Source: Treponema sp. | GTDB lineage: Bacteria > Spirochaetota > Spirochaetia > Treponematales > Breznakiellaceae | NCBI GenBank assembly: GCA_031260245.1 | Contig: JAIRKH010000065.1 | Location: 1 to 48,450 of the forward strand | Direction of reading: 5' to 3' | DNA: 48,450 nt | Shown: positions 6,835 through 14,666 of the stretch, piece by piece | Position numbering within the stretch: position 1 is the first letter of the stretch | Layout of the letters: every line of letters begins with the position of its first letter | Program-made: the position numbers and the translations under genes | Notes under the pieces: generated by a model | Told to the model about the DNA's origin: nothing | Databases searched by the model: none | Seen by the model: only the letters and a program-made list of their open reading frames with translations

Positions 6835-8904
6835 CTATTCCCAGCCGCCCAATGTCCTGCTGTCCAGGGTAACGCCCTCACCGACGGTGATATTACGTTG
6901 TTTGTTCCCTGAACCTGAAGATACATATACCACGCCGCCATTGCTCCTGGAGGTGTTTTTGAGCGAATCAGCGGCGTTTGACCCGTAAATAGCCCCGCCC
7001 GACTGCTTGATAAACGTCCCGCCGTTGACGTACACGCCCCCGCCGCCGTAGGAGGCGGTATTGTCGCTGATAGCTCCTCCGCTCATCGTAAACGTCCCGC
7101 CAGTCACATACACCCCGCCGCCGTAGGAGTAGGCGGTATTGCCGCTGATAGCTTCGCCGCTCATCGTAAACGTACCGTTGTATACACTCACCCCGCCGCC
7201 GTAAGAGTAGGAGGTATTGCCGCTGATAGCTCCGCCGCTCATCATAAACGTCCCGTCAATCACATACACCCCGCCGCCGAAGGAGGTGGCGGTATTGCCA
7301 CTGATAGCTCCGCCGCTCATCGTAAACGTCCCGCCAGTCACATACACCCCGCCGCCGTAGGAGGAGGCGGCGGTATTGCCGTTGATTTTCGAGCCGGTAT
7401 TCATCACCAGCGTCCCGCCTCTATTCACACGGACGAGCGAATCCGCATTGTCGCTCAGCCCCTGCAAGGTAATGTTATTGCCCAGCGTCAATGTAACGCC
7501 GCTTTCCACGGTAAAGAGAGCGCGCTTTGTGCTCAAACTGATCACCCGTTCAGACGCGTCGCCAGAGAGTATCACGTTTACCTTCTTTCCACTATAGGAA
7601 AGCGTCCCCCGTCCGATAGACTCGTTCTGCCGCAGGGTAATGGTATACGAGCCGCCCTCTACCGCGTTGGTTTCAATCCACGATAAGCCCGCCTCAAGCG
7701 ATAAATCGGCAAGGGGGGAGGCGGCGGTCCACTTGGCGTATACCGTTATATTCCCGCTTACCGTGGTGGAACCGGTAAACTGGCTGCCGCCGCCGTTCTT
7801 GTCGGTATACCAGCCGTCAAAGGTATAGCCGCTCCGCGTTGGATTGGGCGGTATGTTCCACGCGCCAACCGCCGCGCCGTCCGTTACCGTCTTTGTCCTC
7901 CCGGAAGGACTTCCGCCGTTCGCGTTAAAGGTTACAGTGTACTGGGCCGGCATAGCAGGCTTCTGGTTCGCCTTCATGTCATTGTCAAACTCGCGGGAAC
8001 TCTCCGAAACGCCGGTCAGCTTCCGCGTAAGGTTTGCCATCGACGTAATGCCGTCATCCAGGGTAAGGTAGCCCTCTGAATCTCCCGCCTCTTGCACCCC
8101 CGTTACCAGGTTAATGATAGCCGCGTTGAACCTGTTCTGGCTCCCCAGTTTCCGCGCCGTTACCGACAGCACCAGTTCCGGGTTGGTACCCCGGCCTATG
8201 CTAGGCAGGTTTTCGTCCGCCGTGTCCCCGCTAAACTGGTTGGCGTACTCGTCCTGTATCTGCTCAAGGCTCGCCGTGCGGGGATACACCGCGTACTTCC
8301 CGCCCCGGATAATGTGTATCGCCAGTATCCGCGCCAGTACATCCGCGGCATGCGGGTCAGCCCCGCCGCTTAACGCCACGGGAGGCACCGCCAGCCGGGG
8401 CAGCTTCGCGGCGTCCGCCCGCGCGGCCGCCGCTATAGAACGCGCCATGACGGGCAGCTTGCCCTCTATCTCCTCAATATCAGTGTAGGTTTGTATGTCC
8501 CCGGCTATCTGGCGTAAATCGTCTATCTTGAGTATGCTGACGATGAGCAGTTTCTGGCTTCCCAATGCGGTGATGCTCCCGGAGACCACGTACTGCGCCC
8601 CAAGCTGCTTGCCCAGCGCGGCTGCCGTGTCCGGGTCGGTCATGCCGGACTCGTACTGGAAGCGCTGCTCGCCCCGTATCGCCCGATTGATGCTGGTACG
8701 CGGCACCGGGTTAAACGCGGCCGTAAGTTCCCGCTCAAACGAGAAGAGTTCGGCGATAGTCTCGCCCTCGTCCCCCTGCCCCCCGGTAAAGGGCAATATG
8801 GCCAGGTTGTCTTTGGCCATGTTGTCATTGTCCAGGCTACCAATAGCAAAGGCCCCCGCCGCCGCGAAAAATGCGCACAACGCAAACAAAATGTATCGTT
8901 TCAT
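6835..8904 (-). CDS. Exported mosaic protein: TolB/CsgG-like domain, InlB B-repeat, beta-helix repeats
   Basis: 689 residues. Residues 1-20 are a signal peptide (FALCAFFAAAGAFA) without a lipobox cysteine. Residues about 28-170 (NLAILPFTGG ... LGAQYVVSGSI) resemble the TolB N-terminal/CsgG fold of periplasmic assembly proteins. Residues about 321-394 form one Listeria-Bacteroides (InlB B) repeat, with FNANGG and SGYTFDGWYTD. From about 430 on there is a right-handed beta-helix built from 26-27-residue repeats (GGGVYVTGGTFTMSGGAIS). It is probably secreted or surface-exposed. It starts with a strong AGGAGG five bases before ATG and ends in GGWE without an obvious anchor. The function is unknown; adhesion or polysaccharide contact is a guess. 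Confidence 0.8.
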   Translation of the reverse strand: MKRYILFALCAFFAAAGAFAIGSLDNDNMAKDNLAILPFTGGQGDEGETIAELFSFERELTAAFNPVPRTSINRAIRGEQRFQYESGMTDPDTAAALGKQLGAQYVVSGSITALGSQKLLIVSILKIDDLRQIAGDIQTYTDIEEIEGKLPVMARSIAAAARADAAKLPRLAVPPVALSGGADPHAADVLARILAIHIIRGGKYAVYPRTASLEQIQDEYANQFSGDTADENLPSIGRGTNPELVLSVTARKLGSQNRFNAAIINLVTGVQEAGDSEGYLTLDDGITSMANLTRKLTGVSESSREFDNDMKANQKPAMPAQYTVTFNANGGSPSGRTKTVTDGAAVGAWNIPPNPTRSGYTFDGWYTDKNGGGSQFTGSTTVSGNITVYAKWTAASPLADLSLEAGLSWIETNAVEGGSYTITLRQNESIGRGTLSYSGKKVNVILSGDASERVISLSTKRALFTVESGVTLTLGNNITLQGLSDNADSLVRVNRGGTLVMNTGSKINGNTAASSYGGGVYVTGGTFTMSGGAISGNTATSFGGGVYVIDGTFMMSGGAISGNTSYSYGGGVSVYNGTFTMSGEAISGNTAYSYGGGVYVTGGTFTMSGGAISDNTASYGGGGVYVNGGTFIKQSGGAIYGSNAADSLKNTSRSNGGVVYVSSGSGNKQRNITVGEGVTLDSRTLGGWE
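6960..7360 (-). repeat. Five tandem 78-81-bp repeats inside the mosaic protein gene
   Basis: Five in-frame copies encode GGGVYVxxGTFxMSGGAISGN-type units. The middle copies are nearly identical at DNA level while the last is diverged (an extra residue, KQSGGAIYGSN). Such arrays can gain or lose units by recombination, which would vary the length of the exposed beta-helix. Confidence 0.75.
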
Positions 8905-8926
8905 AAAAGCCTCCTGTTATATCATT

Positions 8927-8941
8927 ATTATACTCATTATA
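8927..8941 (-). promoter_or_regulatory. Two overlapping-range -10 boxes of the mosaic protein gene
   Basis: Perfect TATAAT hexamers lie on the minus strand at 8927-8932 and 8936-8941, 22-32 bases before ATG 8904. This leaves a normal leader with the AGGAGG site at 8910-8915. No good -35 is visible at either 17-base position (TTTTAT or similar). The 120 bases further upstream are AT-rich repeats of GATAAAAG type with nothing else recognisable. Confidence 0.4.
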
Positions 8942-9063
8942 AAAATAAAAGATAAGTGATAAAAGCGAGGTATGCGGGGTAAAGGATAAAAGATAACAAG
9001 GAACAACGAGCGATCGCCAAATTCCTCTCCGCCTCTTATCCTATAAGTCAGACCCCGCGGATT

Positions 9064-9495
9064 CTAAACCGTTCCAGTTCGTCTCCACTTTTCAATTCTA
9101 TCAAACGCCGTATTGATACGCGCCGATTTTTCCGTAGCTTTTCGTACGTTTTCAGGATTTCCTGTGTGTCTGTCAGGATGGTGGATTTTGAGCAGACGTT
9201 TATACGCCTTCTTGCACTCTTCAGAAGACGCGCCGAGCGGCAGTTCGAGTTCAGCAAAATCCATTTTCAAGGCTAACGGCGTTTTCTTCTCTTCATTAGC
9301 CTTTGCTCCGGGCGCCTCTCCTTCTGGTTTTGTATATGTTTTTCGCTCGTTTCTTCCTGTTTTGAGAAATTCTTCTACCTCGGCTTGCCCTTCGAGGAAG
9401 TCCGGGTCTATAAAATTCTTTCTATTCCCTGTGAAATCGGTATCTTCGCTGAGATAGCTTTTGATAACATCGCTCAATCTGTCGAAAATTCCCAT
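9064..9495 (-). CDS. J-domain protein with C-terminal DnaJ domain
   Basis: 143 residues. The last 70 form a J domain: helix II (SEECKKAYKRLLKIHH), the HPD motif in IHHPDRHTGN, and helix III (ARINTAFDRIEKW). The first 70 residues are charged and of low complexity (EEFLKTGRNERK, PEGEAPGAKANEEKK), with no Gly/Phe or zinc-finger region, so it is a class III (DnaJ-like) co-chaperone that would stimulate a particular Hsp70. The gene starts 8 bases after the stop of the PBP gene and is in the same operon. The meaning of this pairing is unknown. No signal peptide. Confidence 0.82.
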   Translation of the reverse strand: MGIFDRLSDVIKSYLSEDTDFTGNRKNFIDPDFLEGQAEVEEFLKTGRNERKTYTKPEGEAPGAKANEEKKTPLALKMDFAELELPLGASSEECKKAYKRLLKIHHPDRHTGNPENVRKATEKSARINTAFDRIEKWRRTGTV

Positions 9496-9503
9496 TTTTA
9501 TTC

Positions 9504-12038
9504 CTATTCAAGTAGTGGATTGTAATCCGGCATTTCAAGTCCCTCGTCCGGGTTTCCCTCCATTTTTGAAGGTCCTAGCAATCCTTCGGACATATTGAGA
9601 ATATCGTCGGGAAGGCTCGGCATCTTCAAGGCGCTGGTCAGTTCCTCTAGGTTCACAAGTCCCAGTATTGAAGTCTGAAACCCTCCCGCGATGGAAGAAT
9701 TCCCCGTATGAACGTCGCAGTACTGACTTGGCTGTGTACCAGAGAGGAATGTGAGCGTTACTCTGCCCTCGTCGCAGGTTTTGGTGGGAATGAGTCCTGA
9801 ACGAGCGCACACGGTTACGTCGACCACGCCTGAAGCGGGACGCGTAAAGTTTTTGTAAGGCAAGCCCTGGTGAATATCCCGCATGAAATCGCCCCACACG
9901 GGTCCCGCAAGGGTTGCGCCCGTGAGGTTTAGTCCAAGGGAATTGCCCGGTTTGTCAAAGCCGAACCATATCGCGGTCGTATAGTACGGAGTGAAGCCTA
10001 CGGTCCACGCGTCTGACCAGTTCTGCGTGGTTCCTGTCTTGCCGGCGGCCGGCATACGGAAAGTTTCGCCTTTCTCATCCTTAAAGACGAATTTGGAACC
10101 ATAACCCGAACCCGAATAGAGCGTTCCCACCTCCACGGTTTTTTTGAGGAGTTGGGTCATCACATAGGCGTTTTGAGGGGTGATAACCTGAATATTTTTA
10201 CCCTCTTCCTGCTGTTCTAATCGGACGTTCCGCTCGTTGTCAATGATAATCCTACCGTTGCGATCTTCGATGGCGCGTATGGCGATGGGTTGAACCTCTC
10301 GCCCCTGATTGGCGAACGTCGCGAAAGCCCGCGCCATCTGAATCGGCGCGACCGAGATGATACCCAGCCCCATAGGATAGACGCGGGGAAAAGTGCGCCG
10401 AATCACGTCCGGGTCCGTTATACCCATAAGAGCGGACGCGCGATTTATCGCCGCGTCAAAACCGATACCGTCAAGCACTTTGAGAGACGGCACGTTCATA
10501 GAATGCGCCAGAGCGCTGTAGAGTAGGACCGTTCCTTTCCATTCGCCTTGAAAATTAAGGGGGATATAGGGCGTTCCATCCTCGTTGTAAAAGACAATGG
10601 GAATATCGTAAATAAGCGTGGAGGGCGTGAATTTCCTCGTATCAATCGCCGCGGAATAGTAAAGAGGCTTGAAGGAACTGCCTGGCATGATCCGTCCTTG
10701 GACGGCGCGGATAAGCTGGTTGGTGGCGTCGTATTTTGAACCGCCCACAATGGCCGTAATATAGCCCGTTTCATTCTCAATGGCGACGAGCGCGCCCTCG
10801 ACCACGTTTTGGTCGATGGTTTCTTTCAAATCCGCGAAACCCTTGTTGGTGAGGGTCTTGAGGTTTTCCATGCCGAACATGAGCGCGGCCATATCAATAA
10901 CCGGATTTACGACCTTCGTATAGCGGGACATAGTACGCGCCTGATTGCGGGCGGCCGCGGTACCGCGTACCCCAGTCATATTGAAAGACAGGGACAAAAG
11001 ATTAATGATGGGAATGTAGGTATTTTCCGCCCTCACCAAACGGTTGCCCCTTGACGCGCCGTATTCCCTGTTCGCCTTGGCAAGCCCCGCGGACATATAT
11101 TTTTCCGCGGCCGCCTGATGCTCCAGATTCAAGGTTGTCCGCACCGTATAGCCGTCCCGATAATAATCCATTGACCCATACATCATATTATCGAGTTCGC
11201 GGCGCACGTATTCGCTAAACCATGGAGCCTTGTCGTCCCGATTGTAGTACGCGGAAATCGACGCTCGCGTGTAGTCGTAATTGTCCCAGTATTCGTTGAA
11301 CGACGCGTCCGCCTCTTCCTTTGTCGCGTAACCGAGTTCCACCATTTTATCAAGCACGGAACGCTGGCGTTCCCGCGCCACGTTAGGATTGTCGAGCGGG
11401 TTATATTTCGCGGGACTAGACAGTTGAATGACCAGAAGCGCGGCTTCGGCAAGAGTGATGTTTTCTATCCCGTGATTGAAAAAATATTTGCTCGCGGCTT
11501 GAACGCCATAGACGCCGGGTCCCATATACATATAATTAAGGTAAATTTCGAGGATTTCATCCTTGGTGTAGCGGCGTTCCATTTGGATGGCGAACCAAAG
11601 CTCACGGACTTTGCGAGAGAACGTACGCTCCGCACGGTCCGTATAGAGCGTACCGGCGACCTGCTGTGTAATAGTGGAACCCCCGCCAAGACTCTGACCC
11701 GTGAATTGTCCGTAAAAGGCGCGGATAATACCGCGGATGCTGAAACCGTGGTGCTTGTAAAACTCCGGATCTTCACGGACAAGCGTCGCGTTTATGAGAC
11801 GCTGGGGAATCGCGGCTAACGATACAAGTTCCCGTTTTTCGTCAGCGGAAAATTCTGTGATGAGAATCCCGTTTATATCAACGAGCTTTGTAGGCAAAGC
11901 CGGCGCAAATTCCTGAAAATTTTCCTGATTTTTCATGTTCACCGTTTCAGCAAGCGCCAATCCTACGCCGCCGGCGGCTGCTCCAACCACGATAACGGTG
12001 AGAACCGCGAAGAACGGGACAACAAATTTTGAACTCAT
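9504..12038 (-). CDS. Class A penicillin-binding protein (PBP1A type)
   Basis: Bifunctional peptidoglycan synthase, 844 residues, anchored by an N-terminal membrane helix (VPFFAVLTVIVVGAAAGGVG). The glycosyltransferase domain (GT51, about 60-230) shows REDPEFYKHHGFS, GGSTITQQ and RRYTKDEILEIYLN. The transpeptidase domain has the nucleophile in SSFK (Ser about 454), SMN near 503 and KTGTTQ (Lys about 667). Two cysteines near the C-terminus (CARSGLIPTKTC and YCDVH) could form a disulphide. It builds and cross-links glycan strands outside the inner membrane. It leads the operon with the J-domain gene. There is no Shine-Dalgarno; the promoter -10 ends 6 bases before ATG. Confidence 0.95.
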   Translation of the reverse strand: MSSKFVVPFFAVLTVIVVGAAAGGVGLALAETVNMKNQENFQEFAPALPTKLVDINGILITEFSADEKRELVSLAAIPQRLINATLVREDPEFYKHHGFSIRGIIRAFYGQFTGQSLGGGSTITQQVAGTLYTDRAERTFSRKVRELWFAIQMERRYTKDEILEIYLNYMYMGPGVYGVQAASKYFFNHGIENITLAEAALLVIQLSSPAKYNPLDNPNVARERQRSVLDKMVELGYATKEEADASFNEYWDNYDYTRASISAYYNRDDKAPWFSEYVRRELDNMMYGSMDYYRDGYTVRTTLNLEHQAAAEKYMSAGLAKANREYGASRGNRLVRAENTYIPIINLLSLSFNMTGVRGTAAARNQARTMSRYTKVVNPVIDMAALMFGMENLKTLTNKGFADLKETIDQNVVEGALVAIENETGYITAIVGGSKYDATNQLIRAVQGRIMPGSSFKPLYYSAAIDTRKFTPSTLIYDIPIVFYNEDGTPYIPLNFQGEWKGTVLLYSALAHSMNVPSLKVLDGIGFDAAINRASALMGITDPDVIRRTFPRVYPMGLGIISVAPIQMARAFATFANQGREVQPIAIRAIEDRNGRIIIDNERNVRLEQQEEGKNIQVITPQNAYVMTQLLKKTVEVGTLYSGSGYGSKFVFKDEKGETFRMPAAGKTGTTQNWSDAWTVGFTPYYTTAIWFGFDKPGNSLGLNLTGATLAGPVWGDFMRDIHQGLPYKNFTRPASGVVDVTVCARSGLIPTKTCDEGRVTLTFLSGTQPSQYCDVHTGNSSIAGGFQTSILGLVNLEELTSALKMPSLPDDILNMSEGLLGPSKMEGNPDEGLEMPDYNPLLE

Positions 12039-12044
12039 GCCATG

Positions 12045-12073
12045 AGCCTATGCGAACAACGGTTTTTTGTCAA
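12045..12073 (-). promoter_or_regulatory. Promoter of the PBP gene, leaderless geometry
   Basis: On the minus strand, a perfect TTGACA (12068-12073), 17-base spacer, TAGGCT (12045-12050), then 6 bases to ATG 12038. The -35 is consensus and the -10 keeps the key T, A and final T. Confidence 0.55.
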
Positions 12074-12171
12074 GAGGGTCTCGTCAGAAGGCGACGTGAA
12101 AAGTATGACGGTTCAGCGGAAACAGCGTTGTCTCAGCGGGTGGAGGGTCATAATTGCGTCGCCCCCCTAAT

Positions 12172-12828
12172 TTATTCTACTTTTTCAAATACGTCTTTGC
12201 CAACTCCGCAAAGCGGGCAAGCCCAGTCGTCGGGCAATTCTTCAAAGGAGGTTTCGCCGTCGTAGACGTAGCCGCACATGGGGCAGCGCCATTGGGCTTT
12301 CTTTTCAGCGGGCGGCTTGCCTGTTTCTTTGAATTTCTTGAAAGCTTCGCCGGCGGCCGCCTTCATATTCTCTTGATAATCCGCGTAGAGCAAAGGTTTT
12401 GCGGCGGTTTCGCCGTTTTGCGCGTCGACTATCTCGCATATAAACAAGGTATGGGTTCCCAGTTCCTTGGATTCGATTACGTTGCAATTGACGAAGGCGA
12501 TAGCGCAGTCGAGAACGGGTAATCCGTCCTTGAGTGAATAGGGGACGTTAGCCCATTTATCCGCGTCTCGCGCGGATTGGAATCCGAAGTTCGCTACGAC
12601 GAACGGGTCCGCGTTCGCGGGTAGAATGGAGAGCGTGAATCGCCCCGCGCTTTTTATGAGCGCGTTAGTTAGGTTGTTTTTCATGCTCGACAAAACGAGC
12701 GCGGGCTGATCGCCTGCGGCTACTTGAGCGACCGCGTCCACGACGCTACCGCCGAATCGTCCTTCTTCTTTTTTGACCCCGACGACGTAGAGTCCGTAGG
12801 AAAGCTTCCATAAAGCCGTATTATCCAT
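12172..12828 (-). CDS. hrb: Flavin reductase domain fused to rubredoxin (high-molecular-weight rubredoxin)
   Basis: 218 residues. Residues 1-150 form a flavin-reductase-like FMN-binding domain ([36 protein letters not shown]). The last 45 residues are a rubredoxin with its four iron ligands, Cys about 182 and 185 ([10 protein letters not shown]) and Cys about 204 and 207 (CPLCGVGK). This is the layout of the Hrb protein of Moorella and relatives, which takes electrons from NAD(P)H and passes them to flavodiiron proteins that remove oxygen or nitric oxide. In an anaerobe this is a stress-defence electron carrier, in the cytosol. It is a single gene with AGGAG before ATG. No flavodiiron gene lies in the window. 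About 130 bases separate it from the PBP gene. Confidence 0.9.
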   Translation of the reverse strand: MDNTALWKLSYGLYVVGVKKEEGRFGGSVVDAVAQVAAGDQPALVLSSMKNNLTNALIKSAGRFTLSILPANADPFVVANFGFQSARDADKWANVPYSLKDGLPVLDCAIAFVNCNVIESKELGTHTLFICEIVDAQNGETAAKPLLYADYQENMKAAAGEAFKKFKETGKPPAEKKAQWRCPMCGYVYDGETSFEELPDDWACPLCGVGKDVFEKVE

Positions 12829-12912
12829 AATTATTCTCCTGATTTAGAAAATTCAGAGGCGCACGGAAAACCGACCGTTGGACGCCTCGACGAGTTATTA
12901 TAAAGAAAGATA

Positions 12913-12941
12913 TTGAAAAAAGCAAGGAGATTTACTAGTAT
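12913..12941 (+). promoter_or_regulatory. Promoter of dusB, leaderless geometry
   Basis: TTGAAA (12913-12918), 17-base spacer, TAGTAT (12936-12941), then 6 bases to the dusB ATG at 12948. An AAGGAG at 12924-12929 lies inside the spacer and is too far from the ATG to serve as its ribosome site. Confidence 0.5.
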
Positions 12942-12947
12942 GAACGA

Positions 12948-13976
12948 ATGTTTTATCGTCCGATTCAGATTGGGTCGCTTTTCTTGGGTGGCAATCTGTT
13001 CCTTGCGCCGGTGGCTGGCTATACGGATAGGGCGTTTCGCTCGATATGCGTAGAGCAAGGCGCGGATTTCACGTTCACGGAACTCGTATCTTCCGAGGCT
13101 CTGGCGCGGAATCCGCTTCTCTACAGCGTGGATTCGCGGAATTCAAAGACGAATATTATCCGTCGAGCGGACAATGAGGCGCGTTATTGCGTTCAGCTTT
13201 TCGGCGCGGATCCCGAGACGATGTTTAAGGCGGCCGCGTTCCTTGAGCCGCGGCGGCCGTCCGCGGTCGACGTCAACGCGGGCTGTCCTGTTCTCAAAGT
13301 AACGAAGACGGGCGCGGGCGCGGCTTTAATGAAGACGCCGGCGTTACTGGGACGCATTGTGGAGTCTGTGGTTCGCGCTTCCGAGGCGTTTCTGGGAGGC
13401 GTTCCGGTTACGGCGAAGATACGTTCCGGATGGGATTCGGATTCTCTCAACTACGCGGCCGCGGCGCGCGCGGCGATTGAGGCGGGCGCGTCCATGGTCA
13501 GCCTGCACCCCCGCACCAGAGCGCAAGTCTACGCGGGCAAAAGCGACTGGAGCCACGTCGCGGATTTGGTTTCGCGTATTGACGCGCCGGTCGCCGGGTC
13601 GGGCGACCTCTATTCAGCTTGCGACGCGGAACGTATGTTTCGAGAGACCGGTTGCGCCGCGTTGATGTTCGCCCGCGGCGCTCTGGGAAATCCCTTTGTT
13701 TTCGCCGAGACCCGCGCGTTTCTGAGCGGCGCTCCATGGAGTCCGCCGTCGGTTACCGAAAGACTAGAGACTTGTTTTCGGCAACTAACGCTTTTGGCGC
13801 AAGACGTTGGGGAAAGAACCGCGTGCCGCGAGATGCGTAAACAATTTTGCGCGTATACCAAAGGCGTCGAGCGCGGCGCGGAAATGCGGAACCGCCTCGT
13901 ACGCGCCGAAACCATTGACGATTACAGACAAATCATCTACTGTTCATTGATAGACGTCGCGCCCACGAAAACATAG
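12948..13976 (+). CDS. dusB: tRNA-dihydrouridine synthase
   Basis: 342 residues of the Dus family, FMN enzymes that reduce specific uridines of tRNA to dihydrouridine. The TIM-barrel start LFLAPVAGYTDRAFR is diagnostic. It is followed by QLFGADPETM and DVNAGCPVLKVTKTGAGAALM with the catalytic Cys about 113, then VTAKIRSGWD, VSLHPRTRAQVYAGKSDW, PVAGSGDLYS and MFARGALGNPFVF. The helical tRNA-binding domain follows. Motif wording and length fit DusB/NifR3, the common bacterial form. It is transcribed alone from its own promoter. An ATG 8 bases upstream is in another frame and encodes nothing. Confidence 0.93.
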   Translation: MFYRPIQIGSLFLGGNLFLAPVAGYTDRAFRSICVEQGADFTFTELVSSEALARNPLLYSVDSRNSKTNIIRRADNEARYCVQLFGADPETMFKAAAFLEPRRPSAVDVNAGCPVLKVTKTGAGAALMKTPALLGRIVESVVRASEAFLGGVPVTAKIRSGWDSDSLNYAAAARAAIEAGASMVSLHPRTRAQVYAGKSDWSHVADLVSRIDAPVAGSGDLYSACDAERMFRETGCAALMFARGALGNPFVFAETRAFLSGAPWSPPSVTERLETCFRQLTLLAQDVGERTACREMRKQFCAYTKGVERGAEMRNRLVRAETIDDYRQIIYCSLIDVAPTKT

Positions 13977-14060
13977 GAAATAGAATCAAATATCTGAAGG
14001 AAAAGCGCGTATAAAACGACGGGTACGCCATAACGTCTCTGCGGCGCGTTCAAAAAATCT

Positions 14061-14084
14061 ATTGGCTACATATTTTAAACCAAT
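14061..14084. promoter_or_regulatory. Candidate operator of the XRE gene
   Basis: An inverted repeat ATTGG ... CCAAT with 14 bases between, combined with a repeated TGGCTA (14063 and 14085), sits directly upstream of the -35 box of the XRE regulator gene. Small XRE proteins often bind their own promoter. The arms are short, so this is tentative. Confidence 0.3.
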
Positions 14085-14090
14085 GGCTAT

Positions 14091-14119
14091 TTGTCAATAA
14101 ATAAAATATTCGGCATACT
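14091..14119 (+). promoter_or_regulatory. Promoter of the XRE gene
   Basis: TTGTCA (14091-14096), exactly 17 bases, CATACT (14114-14119). The start codon TTG at 14129 is 9 bases after the -10, so the leader would be two or three bases at most. Confidence 0.5.
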
Positions 14120-14128
14120 ATTTATACT

Positions 14129-14479
14129 TTGAATAGTGATGAAATACGTGGAATATTTGCCCAAAACCTTAAACATATACGTTTAAGCCAGAACCTATCC
14201 TTGCTGTCGTTGTCGGATAAAACAGGTTTGACTCACAATTTCATCAACGATATGGAAACAGGTAGAAAATGGTTTTCAGCGGATACTCTAGCTAAACTTT
14301 CCGATGCTTTGAACGTCGAGGTATACCAGTTCTTTGTAAGTGACGAAAAAACAAAAATAGTTCCAACTATTCCCAATTTATACCTAGACAACATATCGCA
14401 ATACCTACAAAAAGCGCAAGAGACCGTGCTCGAAATAAGACAGAAATATCCTCAAGAAGAGGGTAGCGGCGCTTCTTAA
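14129..14479 (+). CDS. Small XRE-family transcriptional regulator
   Basis: 116 residues. Residues 6-66 form a lambda-repressor-like helix-turn-helix: FAQNLKHIRLSQNLSLLSLSD, recognition-helix region THNFINDMETGRKWF, then LAKLSDALNVEVYQFF. The tail has no known ligand domain and forms a possible short helix (YLQKAQETVLEIRQKYPQE). It probably represses or activates a few local genes, perhaps itself. The start is TTG; no Shine-Dalgarno is present and the only in-frame alternatives would cut into the HTH. It is more AT-rich at its 5' end than its neighbours. Confidence 0.8.
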   Translation: MNSDEIRGIFAQNLKHIRLSQNLSLLSLSDKTGLTHNFINDMETGRKWFSADTLAKLSDALNVEVYQFFVSDEKTKIVPTIPNLYLDNISQYLQKAQETVLEIRQKYPQEEGSGAS

Positions 14480-14490
14480 GAAGCGTCCGC
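14466..14490 (+). terminator. Hairpin at the end of the XRE gene
   Basis: A ten-pair stem (GCGGCGCTTC against GAAGCG-T-CCGC with one bulged T) and a TTAA loop includes the stop codon. No T-run follows, so it may be a transcript-stabilising hairpin or a non-canonical terminator. Confidence 0.4.
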
Positions 14491-14516
14491 CGCCAAGTTA
14501 TGAATGAAATTCCCGC

Positions 14517-14543
14517 TTGACAGAAATCTTACTTTGATATAAT
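14517..14543 (+). promoter_or_regulatory. Promoter upstream of the transglutaminase-like gene
   Basis: Both hexamers are consensus, TTGACA (14517-14522) and TATAAT (14538-14543), but only 15 bases apart. This weakens a sigma-70 promoter or makes it dependent on an activator. The 110-base leader that follows contains a small frame coupled to the main gene. Confidence 0.5.
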
Positions 14544-14585
14544 ATTTGAAAGTCTTTTGAAAAGTACGAGGGGACGACAAGGCGC

Positions 14586-14666
14586 GTGAAGTTCGTAGGG
14601 ACTGTTGTTAGCTTGCTTGAAACTATCTTGCTATTCAGAACGCCGTCACAATTTCTTGTAATATGA
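14586..14666 (+). CDS. Possible 26-residue leader peptide overlapping the next start
   Basis: GTG at 14586, preceded by GAGGGGA, opens a frame encoding (V/M)KFVGTVVSLLETILLFRTP and a few more residues. Its TGA (14664-14666) overlaps the ATG of the following gene (ATGA). That gene has no Shine-Dalgarno of its own, so it could be translated by coupling to this peptide. The peptide is hydrophobic in its middle. It is unrecognised and could be chance. Confidence 0.3.
   Translation: MKFVGTVVSLLETILLFRTPSQFLVI

Noticed and set aside
6960-7360. CRISPR-like array
   Set aside because: The repeats are in frame, have no spacers and encode GGGVYV beta-helix units.
8092-8959. Plus-strand open frames opposite the mosaic protein gene
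   Set aside because: They mirror a high-GC coding region on the minus strand, without ribosome sites or recognisable domains.
12090-12166. Long-range stem GGCGACG/CGTCGCC between the PBP and rubredoxin genes
   Set aside because: The 7-base arms are about 60 bases apart with no T-run, and GC-rich 7-mers of this kind recur often here, so it is not reliable as a terminator or RNA gene.
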